In this document: piece after piece, positions 44,625-52,760 of the stretch | Layout: the number at the start of each line of letters is the position of its first letter | Numbering within the stretch: position 1 is the stretch's first letter | Assembly (NCBI GenBank): GCA_024405155.1 | Contig: JAKSPC010000005.1 | Span: 1-64,000 of the forward strand | Length of the DNA stretch: 64,000 bases | From: Lachnospiraceae bacterium | GTDB lineage: Bacteria > Bacillota > Clostridia > Lachnospirales > Lachnospiraceae | Direction: 5' to 3' | Program-made: the position numbers and the translations under genes | The notes under the pieces: generated by a model | What the model was told of the DNA's origin: nothing | Seen by the model: only the letters and a program-made list of their open reading frames with translations | Database searches by the model: none

Positions 44625-45302
44625 TTATTTCTCCTCTTCCGAACTTTCCTGCATCTCGAAGAAACGAAGACCTGCCGTTTCCGTCACGGGAAGGCTCAAC
44701 AGCACGGCTTTTGCCGGCTTGCCAAGGCCGCAGGTCTCCTTGATGGCCTGCATGATGGGCTTCTTTAATTCCGTTGTCGCCACGATATAGATCATTTCTT
44801 TTTCCGACGCCAGCGTGACGCCCAGGAAATCTTCCGTTCCTGTCTGGCCGGTCCCCTTGGCATGGACCACGGTACCGCCCTTGGCACCGGCTGCCCGGGC
44901 CGCTTCCATGACAACGTCGCTGTAGCCGGCGTTGGCGATGGCAATGATCAGTTCATACTTGGTATTCTTCAAAACGGATTCCTCCCCGGTCTTGATCTCC
45001 TGTGTTCCCGAAAGAAGCGTCAGCTGCCTGAGGCTTCCTGCTGCCGAGACGGGCACGATGAACACGATGCCCCTGTGAGGCAGGTCGATCTTCATCTCCT
45101 GCTCCAGGGCTCTTTTTACTTTCTTCCAGTTTTCCCCCGTCACCACGGCGCCGCATACGGCCTTGGGCGTGGAATTGATGATCGCCGTGCCCCGGCCCAG
45201 GGACACGAACGTCACACCCACACCATTCTTTTCAAATATGGCAAGGGTGTCCTTCAGTTCCTCCCTGTTCGTGATGGAGATCATAAAATAGACTTCATTC
45301 AT
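44625..45302 (-). CDS. Duplicated PII-like signalling protein
   Basis: 225 residues in two halves of PII-like ferredoxin fold; the second (from about residue 113) has the clear AGAKGGTVVHAKGTGQ loop and YIVATTELKKPIMQAI. It lies 10 bases after the DUF1538 gene, suggesting it senses a nucleotide or ion state and controls that membrane protein, as PII proteins do for ammonium channels. Confidence 0.75.
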   Translation of the reverse strand: MNEVYFMISITNREELKDTLAIFEKNGVGVTFVSLGRGTAIINSTPKAVCGAVVTGENWKKVKRALEQEMKIDLPHRGIVFIVPVSAAGSLRQLTLLSGTQEIKTGEESVLKNTKYELIIAIANAGYSDVVMEAARAAGAKGGTVVHAKGTGQTGTEDFLGVTLASEKEMIYIVATTELKKPIMQAIKETCGLGKPAKAVLLSLPVTETAGLRFFEMQESSEEEK

Positions 45303-45312
45303 AACTTCTTAC

Positions 45313-46911
45313 TTACAGATCAACAATGGCCTCATCATCCAGAAGTTCTATACCGCAAGTGCTCCCCGCGCCGGCTTCCGAAACTGCCGCCTTCTTTTTC
45401 CGCATGGAAATGAGTCCCAGTACCTGAATGGCAATGAGCGGCGTCATGGCAACCATGGCCACCACACCGAATGCATCCGTCGCCACGTTTCCGCCGAGGG
45501 CTGCGCAGGCACCCTGGGCAAAGGGCAGAAGGAACGCCGCTGTCATGGGGCCGGAGGCAACGCCGCCGGAGTCAAAAGCGATGGCCGTGTAGATCTTCGG
45601 AACAAAGAAGGAGATCACCAGGGCAATGGTGTAGCCCGGAATGATAAACCACAGAACACTGATGCCGGTCAGCACCCGCACCATGGAAAGCCCCAGAGAA
45701 ACGGCAACACCGACGGACAGACACGCGCCCATGGTGGATGCCGAAATGGCGCCGTCGGTGATCTCTTCCACCTGACGGTTCAGGACGGTAACAGCAGGCT
45801 CGGCCTTTACGCACACGTAGCCCATCAGCATGGCCGCGGGCACGATGACGAAGGGATGGCCGCCGCCGGAAAGCATTTCGCCCAGATAATAGCCCATGGG
45901 CAGAAATCCCAGGTTCACGCCCGTCATGAAGATGACCAGGCCTACATAAGTGGAGAGCAGTCCCGAAAGGATGACCGCCAGCTGCCGCTTCTTTAATTTC
46001 AGCGCCGCGAACTGGAACACAAGGAACGCGCTCACGATGGGAAGCAGGGAGGAGAGCATCTCCTTCATGTAGTGGGGTAAGCTCTCGTAATAGAGTTTCA
46101 CAAGCTCAAAGGTGGTGGCCACATCCGGGATGGCGGGAGCTTCCGACGCTTCCGTGATGGCCGTGCGGGCCGTTTCGGCAGAAGCGGAACCGGCAAGTTC
46201 CGGCATGATGCCCGTGGAGGGCAGGATGCCCAGAATCATCACCGTAAGGATGGGACCGATGGAGCAGAGCGCCACCAGACCGAAGGAATCCTCTTCCGCC
46301 CGTTTATCCGCACGGATGGCCGAAACACCTACGCCAAGGGCCATAATGAAGGGGACCGTCATGGGCCCGGTGGTCACGCCGCCGGCATCAAAGGAGATGG
46401 CCTTATACCCTTCCGGCACGAACAGGGAGAGGAGCAGAACGACGACATAGAACCCCACCAGAAGTTTCGTGAGGGGGATGCCGAAAAACATACGCAGAAG
46501 CGCGATCACCAGAAAAATTCCCACGCCTGCCGCCACGCCGTAGATCAGCGCGTTTTTGGGAATGGAGGGCACCTGCGTGGCCAGCACCTGCAGGTCCGGC
46601 TCCGCAATGGTCACCGCAAATCCCAGCACGAACCCCACCACGACCACCAGCCAGAGCTTCCGGCTCTTTACGATGGCGGTACCCATCTTTTCGCCGATGG
46701 GCGTCATGGCCAGCTCCGCGCCCATGTTGAAAAAGGCGCTTCCTACAATAAGGAGGGCGGTGCCGAACAAAAAGCACAGAAGCGTGCCGGAGGGCACCGG
46801 CGCCGCAAAAAGACTCAGCAGGATAACGATCACAAACACGGGAAGCACTGTGGAAAACGCTTCCTTAAGCTGCAGCCGGATCTTTTCTTTGAATTCTGAA
46901 AACAATTTCAT
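45313..46911 (-). CDS. DUF1538 integral membrane protein
   Basis: 532 residues, about 14 membrane helices in two repeats. Each half contains a similar AISFDAGGVTTGPMTVPFIMALG-type block (around residues 170 and 430), a mark of DUF1538 transport-like proteins. Ion or substrate unknown. Its start overlaps the stop of the Na/Pi symporter gene by 1 base (TAATG), and a PII-like gene follows. Confidence 0.8.
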   Translation of the reverse strand: MKLFSEFKEKIRLQLKEAFSTVLPVFVIVILLSLFAAPVPSGTLLCFLFGTALLIVGSAFFNMGAELAMTPIGEKMGTAIVKSRKLWLVVVVGFVLGFAVTIAEPDLQVLATQVPSIPKNALIYGVAAGVGIFLVIALLRMFFGIPLTKLLVGFYVVVLLLSLFVPEGYKAISFDAGGVTTGPMTVPFIMALGVGVSAIRADKRAEEDSFGLVALCSIGPILTVMILGILPSTGIMPELAGSASAETARTAITEASEAPAIPDVATTFELVKLYYESLPHYMKEMLSSLLPIVSAFLVFQFAALKLKKRQLAVILSGLLSTYVGLVIFMTGVNLGFLPMGYYLGEMLSGGGHPFVIVPAAMLMGYVCVKAEPAVTVLNRQVEEITDGAISASTMGACLSVGVAVSLGLSMVRVLTGISVLWFIIPGYTIALVISFFVPKIYTAIAFDSGGVASGPMTAAFLLPFAQGACAALGGNVATDAFGVVAMVAMTPLIAIQVLGLISMRKKKAAVSEAGAGSTCGIELLDDEAIVDL

Positions 46912-48665
46912 TATACGTGGTACTTCTGTTTGTATTCCTCGAAGTATTCTTCGTAGTTGGCGTCCTTGGTGCCTTCCAGCTTTTTCTCGTACTCGTGGAA
47001 GGCAAGGGTATCGTCTTTGGTCTCTATAACGGCCAGCGCAATATTTGCGCAGTGGTCGGAAAGACGCTCCAGATTGGTGAGCAGGTCATTGAACACGTAG
47101 CCGTGCTGCAGGGTGCAGGTGCCGTCGGTAAGCCGGGCAATGTGATGGGCCTTGATCTCGTCGCACAGATCGTCGATGGTCTGCTCCAGAGGCTCGATCA
47201 TGTAGGCCAGGTTCCGGTTGTCGTCCGTAAATGCCTTCACCGACGTGGTGACCACCTCCAGCACCGCCTGGCACAGGATACGGAGTTCCCTGTTTGCCTC
47301 GTCTCCGAACACGATCTTCTTTTCATGGATCTCCTGGGCGCATTCCGCCAGGTTCTGCGCATGGTCGCCGATACGCTCCAGGTCCGTGATGGCATGCAGA
47401 TACTTGGCAACGTCATCCGCCTGGGGGAAGGTCAGGTCGCGGGCCGTCAGCTTCATCAGATAGGTGCCGATCTTGTCTTCGTATCTGTCGCTGGCATCTT
47501 CGGCATCATTCACTTCTTTAAAACCCGCTTCGGAATAATTATCCAGAAGCGCCACGGCGTCATACACGCTCTTTTTCACCTTCTGCGCCATGGAATTCAC
47601 CACCAGCCTCACCTGCTCGATGGCAAGAGGCGGATACTGCAGGAACTTGGGTTCCAGACGGCTCATGTCCTTCATGGCCTCTTCTTCCTTCGGGTCCGCT
47701 TTCACAAGTCTGGTCACGACCTTCTCAATAAGACCGGTGAAGGGAGAAAGGATCGCCACGGTCACACCGCGGTATACGGAGTTTAACAGAGCGATGGTCA
47801 CCATGGTCATCACGGTGCCCGTAAAGTCAAACCGGAAGATCAATTTCAAAACGGTCCACAGCACCGCAAAAATCGCCACGCGGAAAATTTCGATCACCAG
47901 ATAGGAAAGCGCCGTTCTCTTGCCGTTGGTTGTGGACCCGATGCCGGAAAGCAGTACGGGTACCGAGGCGCCGATGCCGATACCCAGAATAATGGGCAGG
48001 GCGATCTCAAAGGTGATCACGCCGGTAGCGGAAAGAGCCTGCAGGATACCGACGGATGCCGATGCGCTCTGCAGAACGGCCGTGGCTCCTATGCCGATGA
48101 GCGCCCCCACCAGGGGATTTTCGAAGCCGGTGAGCAGCTTAAGGAACGCCGGCTCCTCTTTCAGACTGCTTACGGAACCGCTCATCGTCTTCATGCCGAA
48201 CATAAGGACCGCGAAACCCAGAAGGATATCCGACGCGTATTTCTGCACTCTCCGTTTCGCCGTCATCCGTACGATAACGCCAATGACCGCCACGATGGCC
48301 GCCAGCACTTCCGTGGAAAGAAGCGCCGTCACACCTTCTCCGCCGCCAAGCTCGGACAGGCACAGGATCCAGCCGGTGATGGAAGTGCCGAAAATAGCGC
48401 CCATGATGACACCGATGGCCTGCCGCACCTTCATCATGCCGGAGTTGACGAAACCTACCACCATGACACTGGTGGCAGCCGAAGACTGGATCACGGCCGT
48501 GACGCCGGTACCAAGCAGAATGCCCTTTAACGGTGTTGCCGTCAGTTTATACAGGATGACTTCCAGCCGGTTTCCTGCCACCCGCTTTAGTCCATCGCCC
48601 ATGAGCCCCATTCCGAACAGGAACAGCGCCACACCTCCCAGTAAAACAAATGCGTTTGCCAACAT
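46911..48665 (-). CDS. Na+/phosphate symporter with PhoU-like domain
   Basis: 584 residues. The N-terminal NptA/PNaS membrane domain has two repeats with VTAVIQSSAATSVMVVGFVNSG and ATAVLQSASASVGILQAL (the QSS motifs). The C-terminal 210 residues are a PhoU-like helical domain. Imports phosphate with sodium. First gene of a coupled operon with DUF1538 and PII-like genes. Confidence 0.93.
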   Translation of the reverse strand: MLANAFVLLGGVALFLFGMGLMGDGLKRVAGNRLEVILYKLTATPLKGILLGTGVTAVIQSSAATSVMVVGFVNSGMMKVRQAIGVIMGAIFGTSITGWILCLSELGGGEGVTALLSTEVLAAIVAVIGVIVRMTAKRRVQKYASDILLGFAVLMFGMKTMSGSVSSLKEEPAFLKLLTGFENPLVGALIGIGATAVLQSASASVGILQALSATGVITFEIALPIILGIGIGASVPVLLSGIGSTTNGKRTALSYLVIEIFRVAIFAVLWTVLKLIFRFDFTGTVMTMVTIALLNSVYRGVTVAILSPFTGLIEKVVTRLVKADPKEEEAMKDMSRLEPKFLQYPPLAIEQVRLVVNSMAQKVKKSVYDAVALLDNYSEAGFKEVNDAEDASDRYEDKIGTYLMKLTARDLTFPQADDVAKYLHAITDLERIGDHAQNLAECAQEIHEKKIVFGDEANRELRILCQAVLEVVTTSVKAFTDDNRNLAYMIEPLEQTIDDLCDEIKAHHIARLTDGTCTLQHGYVFNDLLTNLERLSDHCANIALAVIETKDDTLAFHEYEKKLEGTKDANYEEYFEEYKQKYHV

Positions 48666-48764
48666 GTACTTTAAGCCCTCCGGAAAATGCCGCGATCATC
48701 ACATGCTGCAGCATATCGAGCCTTTTCTTTTTAGGATCGTATATACCATACCACGAAAAGTGCC

Positions 48765-48950
48765 TTAAAGTAAAGGCGGAGCCTTCTTTTCTGCCGCTTC
48801 TTTTTCTTTTCTCAGCTCCTCGTTCATGATGGGCTTCCAAATCTTAAGCGCATTGTAGATGGGGACGCCCAGGCCGATCAATGACATGGCCAGGCAGTTG
48901 ATGTATTCTTTTCTTGCCTTCTCATAAGCTTCACTGTGCTGTTCCCGCAT
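48765..48950 (-). CDS. Small membrane-associated protein
   Basis: 61 residues: charged N-terminus, a central hydrophobic stretch (INCLAMSLIGLGVPIYNALKI) and a Glu/Lys-rich tail. No family recognised. ATG at 48950 has GGAGACGG upstream and overlaps the preceding 43-residue gene by 20 bases, so both look like a real small-protein pair upstream of the Na/Pi operon. Confidence 0.55.
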   Translation of the reverse strand: MREQHSEAYEKARKEYINCLAMSLIGLGVPIYNALKIWKPIMNEELRKEKEAAEKKAPPLL

Positions 48951-49062
48951 CGTCGCCGTCTCCTTTCTTTTTGTTGAAAAAACCTCTGTCTACAAGGACG
49001 CCGAACACGGCCGCCGCCGCAACGATGACAACCAGCACTGCCACAAGGATCGTATCTGACAT
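48931..49062 (-). CDS. Small single-helix membrane protein
   Basis: 43 residues beginning MSDTILVAVLVVIVAAAAVF, one membrane helix, then a Lys/Asp-rich tail. AGGAGG lies at ideal distance from ATG 49062. No family recognised. Overlaps the next small gene by 20 bases. Confidence 0.6.
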   Translation of the reverse strand: MSDTILVAVLVVIVAAAAVFGVLVDRGFFNKKKGDGDDAGTAQ

Positions 49063-49230
49063 AACTGTTTCCTCCTGAAAAAGATGAACTGACCGCAGCG
49101 CGGAATGATCCGTGCGTCAGAACCGACACACGAAAAGAAGTCCGCGCCGAAGTGCGAATCGTTTTACCGTTTTAGTTTTCATCCTGAGACCTGCGGGCGA
49201 AGGTCCGCGCCGCAGTCTGATTCAGAAGGA

Positions 49231-49749
49231 TCAGCCCTTTAAGCCGTCCTGTGCGTGAAGGTATTGAATGATAAACAGACTGCAGACTTCTGCTTCCTTA
49301 TCGGAAAAGAAGACGGCAGAAGTATGATTGGTAAACAGATGGGTAAGCCCGGCATTTGCCATGAAAGCAGAAAGCCTGGGGCCGGGGGCTTTTTCATTGC
49401 CTCCGGAAGAGTGCCCTGATGCAAAGACACGGCTTCCCTTTGCATTTCCGGCACCGGCGGGAGTCTGCTGCCTCGCCTGGTTCGTTATCGCCTGACCGGA
49501 TACAAGCGGAGAAGCCTCCTGCGGGATCGCCCGGCTTATGTCCGCGGCATCGATCCTTACGGGGACATCGATGGAAGCGCCGTCATGTGCACCCCCGCCT
49601 GCTGCAAAAACACCCGCGGCAGAGAAGTCTGCGGCAGAGGGACCTGCAGCCGGGAAACTGTGAGCAGATGCGCTGCCGGTGAGCGGTGCCGTACAGACAG
49701 AAAGCCACATAAAGACTGCCGCAAAAACAGTCCCCAGGCGTCTTATCAT
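49231..49749 (-). CDS. Secreted protein of unknown function
   Basis: 172 residues with a clear signal peptide (MIRRLGTVFAAVFMWLSVC ... SASA). The mature part is low-complexity, Ala/Gly/Ser/Pro rich, with no recognised domain. ATG at 49749 is preferred because the promoter's expected start point is near 49779, which would leave the upstream ATG (49776) almost leaderless. Could be a degraded gene. Confidence 0.5.
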   Translation of the reverse strand: MIRRLGTVFAAVFMWLSVCTAPLTGSASAHSFPAAGPSAADFSAAGVFAAGGGAHDGASIDVPVRIDAADISRAIPQEASPLVSGQAITNQARQQTPAGAGNAKGSRVFASGHSSGGNEKAPGPRLSAFMANAGLTHLFTNHTSAVFFSDKEAEVCSLFIIQYLHAQDGLKG

Positions 49750-49785
49750 ATCTTTTTTCTCTGAACCAAACCGCATTATGTTTTA

Positions 49786-49814
49786 ATTATACCAAAAACC
49801 GGCATTCCTCACAA
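49786..49814 (-). promoter_or_regulatory. Promoter of the secreted-protein gene
   Basis: Minus-strand TTGTGA (49809-49814), 17-base spacer, perfect TATAAT (49786-49791). Confidence 0.75.
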
Positions 49815-49873
49815 CCGCCCCCGCCGAAAGATGATCCTGCCCGGTACAGCCCATATTCGCAGGCCTATATTCA

Positions 49874-50155
49874 CACCGGCGGAGTTTTTCAACCGGAAGC
49901 CCCAAAAACAGCCTTTCGGATGGAAAAATTCTTTCAGCCCATGTTCACACCGGCGGGGGTTTTCAACCGGAAGCTCCAAAAACAGCCTTTCGGATGAAAA
50001 ATTCCTTTCAGCCCATGTTCGCACCGGCGGGGGTTTTCAACCGGAAGGTCAAAAATAAGCCTTTCGGATGGAAAATTCCTTTCAGCCCATGTTCGCACCG
50101 GCGGGGATTTTCAACCGGAAGCCCCAAAAACAGCCTTTCGGATGGAATTCTCTTT
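49874..50155. repeat. Hairpin repeat array, four units, 74-base period
   Basis: CACCGGCGG starts at 49874, 49948, 50022 and 50096, exactly 74 bases apart. Each unit holds TTTTCAACCGGAAG ... CTTTCGGATGGAA, an imperfect hairpin of about 42 bases, then CTTTCAGCCCATGTT. Here the sequence between hairpins is conserved too. Same hairpin family as 9740-9940. The rest of 50156-50290 shows nothing clear. Confidence 0.88.
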
Positions 50156-50289
50156 TTCCACGCTTTCAGCGGCGGACGGCTGCTATGTGGGAGCGCCGGT
50201 ACGGTGTGCACAAAAGCCTTTTGTTGACTTTTTCCGCCGTCTTTGATAGACTCGCCCCATAAGCTCTTTGCACTGCATATTTCATCTAC

Positions 50290-50375
50290 AGTACAATCTG
50301 ATCAGGCAGGCGTTCGCCAGTGCCGGGTTACAGGGGACAGCCCCCGTAACAGTGGATCTTTCCCACGGGACAGTA
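50290..50375 (+). promoter_or_regulatory. NiCo-type (czcD) riboswitch
   Basis: Conserved blocks in order: CAGGCA, hairpin GGCG/CGCC, GTGCCGGG, hairpin TTACAGGGG/CCCCCGTAA, CAG, hairpin TGG/CCA, CGGGACAG. This matches the Ni2+/Co2+-binding czcD RNA layout, though the terminal P1 stem is hard to see. It lies directly before a cation diffusion exporter gene, the usual target. Confidence 0.7.
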
Positions 50376-50409
50376 GTTACAACACTAACGGTCTCGCGGG
50401 CCTTTTTTT
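50362..50409 (+). terminator. Regulatory terminator of the NiCo riboswitch
   Basis: CCCACGGGAC (50362-50371) can pair with GTCTCGCGGG (50391-50400), followed by seven T. The left arm contains the aptamer's conserved GGGAC, so metal binding and terminator folding exclude each other: an ON switch for the exporter. Confidence 0.75.
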
Positions 50410-50447
50410 CTTTAAAACCCCCGGACCAAACAGAATGAGGATCTTTT

Positions 50448-51326
50448 ATGGAACACGAAACTTTCGAAAAGACCGCTGTCAAGGTCTCCAACGTAAGCAT
50501 CATCGCCAACTCGGCGCTGACGCTTTTTAAGCTGTTTGCCGGCATTTTCGCCCATTCCGGCGCCATGATCTCCGACGCCATCCACTCCGCGTCCGACGTG
50601 CTTTCCAGTTTCATCGTGATCATCGGCGTGAAGTACGCGGCAAAAGATTCCGATGCGGACCACCCCTACGGCCACGAGCGTTTTGAATGCGTGGCCGCCA
50701 TTGTGCTGGCTGTGATTCTTTGCATCACGGGACTGTTCATCGGTCATACCGCCATCGAAACGCTGACCGGAGGAAACGGCAGCGCCATGACCCAGCCGGG
50801 ACTTCTGGCACTCATTGCCGCCATCGTTTCCATCGTGGTGAAAGAAGCCATGTACTGGTACACCCGGGCCTACGCGGTGAAATTCGATTCCACCGCTCTC
50901 ATGGCCGAAGCCTGGCATCACCGGAGCGACGCCCTTTCTTCCATCGGCGCCCTCATCGGTATCGCCGGCGCCCGTCTGGGACATGCCTGGATGGAGCCTG
51001 TTGCCAGTCTTGTGATCTGCGTATTCATCGTAAAGGCCGCCTATGACATTTTCAGAAGCGCCATCACCAAGATGGTGGACCATTCCTGCAGCCCGGACAT
51101 CAAGGAGCGTGTTACCGCCTGCGCCCTCTCCCAGAAAGGCGTAAAGGGCATAAAAAAGATCACCGGCAGGGAGTTTGGCAGCAGGATCTATATCGATCTT
51201 GATGTCACGGCAGACGGTGATCTGACATTAAAAGAGAGTTATCACATCCAGGAAACGGTGCACAAGGCCATTGAAAACGAGTTCCCGGAAGTAAAGCACA
51301 TCGTGGTGCGGGTGATCCCCGTTTAG
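50448..51326 (+). CDS. Cation diffusion facilitator family transporter
   Basis: 292 residues, six membrane helices and a C-terminal ferredoxin-like domain. Metal-site motifs SDAIHSASDV and HHRSDALSS and the DHPYGHERFE loop are present. Exports divalent metals in exchange for protons. The upstream riboswitch points to cobalt or nickel as the relevant metal. Convergent with mgtE with a 4-base overlap. Confidence 0.94.
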   Translation: MEHETFEKTAVKVSNVSIIANSALTLFKLFAGIFAHSGAMISDAIHSASDVLSSFIVIIGVKYAAKDSDADHPYGHERFECVAAIVLAVILCITGLFIGHTAIETLTGGNGSAMTQPGLLALIAAIVSIVVKEAMYWYTRAYAVKFDSTALMAEAWHHRSDALSSIGALIGIAGARLGHAWMEPVASLVICVFIVKAAYDIFRSAITKMVDHSCSPDIKERVTACALSQKGVKGIKKITGREFGSRIYIDLDVTADGDLTLKESYHIQETVHKAIENEFPEVKHIVVRVIPV

Positions 51327-52699
51327 AACAGCACGCTCTTTGCGATGCCGAAATATACCAGCAGGGAAACGGCATCTACGATGGTGGTGATGAAGGGACT
51401 TGCCATGACGGCGGGGTCGAACTTCAGCTTCTTTGCAACGAGCGGCAGCGTGCAGCCGATGACCTTGGCCACGATGACAGTGACCAGCATGGCCGAGCAC
51501 ACCACGAGAGCAACAGAGAGCGTCACGTCCGCATTTCCCAGCACCAGACGGTCAAGGACCATCAGCTTTGCAAAACAGGCCAGCGCCAGCACCAGTCCGC
51601 ACAGGATCGCCGTACGGCCTTCCTTCCAGACAACGGCCGGAAGGTCCTTCCAGTCCACCTCGCCAAGACTGATGGCACGGATGACAGTGACCGAAGACTG
51701 GGAACCGGAGTTTCCGCCGGTATCCATCAGCATGGGGATAAAGGCGGTGAGCACCACCTGCACGGCCAGAGCATCTTCGAACTTCGTGATGATGAGCCCG
51801 GTAAACGTGGCCGAAACCATCAGCAGAAGGAGCCAGGGGATGCGGTGCACGAAAAGCTCCGTGGGCTTTGACCTGAGGTATGTCTTGTCCGAAGGCGTCA
51901 TGGCGGCCATGATCTGCATGTCCTCGGTCGCCTCGTCTTCCATAACGTCCATCACGTCATCGACGGTGATGATGCCCACCAGACGGTTTTCGTCATCCAC
52001 CACAGGCATGGCCAGAAAGTTATATTTCTTGAAGTCTTCGGCGACCTTTTCCTGATCGTCGTGCACGTTTACGCTGATGACATTGGGATTCATGATGGAG
52101 CGCATCTGCAGATCGTCGTTCAAGGCAAGGATCATGTCCTTTACCGAAACATGACCTGCCAGCTTTCCGCTCTGATCCACCACATAACAGGTATAGATGG
52201 TCTCTTTATCCACGCCGGTCCGGCAGATCACGTCCAGCGCCTGCCGGACGGTCATTTCCGGCTTTAATGCCACGAACTCCGTGGTCATGAGAGAACCGGC
52301 GCTGTTTTCCGGGTACTTTAAAACTTCATTGATCTCTCTGCGCATCTGGGGATCCGCCTGCGCCAGGATGCGCTTTACCACGTCGGCAGGCATTTCCTCC
52401 ACGATATCCACGGCATCATCCACGAAAAGATCGTTGACGATCTCACGGAGCTCGGTATCGGAAAGGCCTTTGATGAGCTTTTCCTGCACGTCCGGCTCCA
52501 TTTCCACGAAGCATTCGGAAGCTTTGTCCTTGGAAAGCAGACGGAACAGAAGCGGGAGCGATTCCGGCTCCAGCCCGTTAAAGACGGCGGCAATATCCGC
52601 CCCGTTGATGGTGGCGAGGACGTCTTTCAGGACGGAGAACTTTTTCTCGGCGAAAAGCTTCGAAATGGTGTCCTCCATGGTGACAGTGCGATCAGACAT
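51323..52699 (-). CDS. mgtE: Magnesium transporter MgtE (second copy)
   Basis: 458 residues: N-terminal MgtE_N superhelix, paired CBS domains (about 130-250), five membrane helices with the pore motif DTGGNSGSQSSVTVIRA. A Mg2+-gated channel. About 80 percent alike to the upstream copy by eye; 61 bases separate them and AGGGAGG precedes this ATG, so they form one operon. Confidence 0.95.
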   Translation of the reverse strand: MSDRTVTMEDTISKLFAEKKFSVLKDVLATINGADIAAVFNGLEPESLPLLFRLLSKDKASECFVEMEPDVQEKLIKGLSDTELREIVNDLFVDDAVDIVEEMPADVVKRILAQADPQMRREINEVLKYPENSAGSLMTTEFVALKPEMTVRQALDVICRTGVDKETIYTCYVVDQSGKLAGHVSVKDMILALNDDLQMRSIMNPNVISVNVHDDQEKVAEDFKKYNFLAMPVVDDENRLVGIITVDDVMDVMEDEATEDMQIMAAMTPSDKTYLRSKPTELFVHRIPWLLLLMVSATFTGLIITKFEDALAVQVVLTAFIPMLMDTGGNSGSQSSVTVIRAISLGEVDWKDLPAVVWKEGRTAILCGLVLALACFAKLMVLDRLVLGNADVTLSVALVVCSAMLVTVIVAKVIGCTLPLVAKKLKFDPAVMASPFITTIVDAVSLLVYFGIAKSVLF

Positions 52700-52760
52700 A
52701 TATACCTCCCTTTATTTTTCAGGAAGGCCGAAAAGGGACGCGAAAATACGCCCGGAACGG

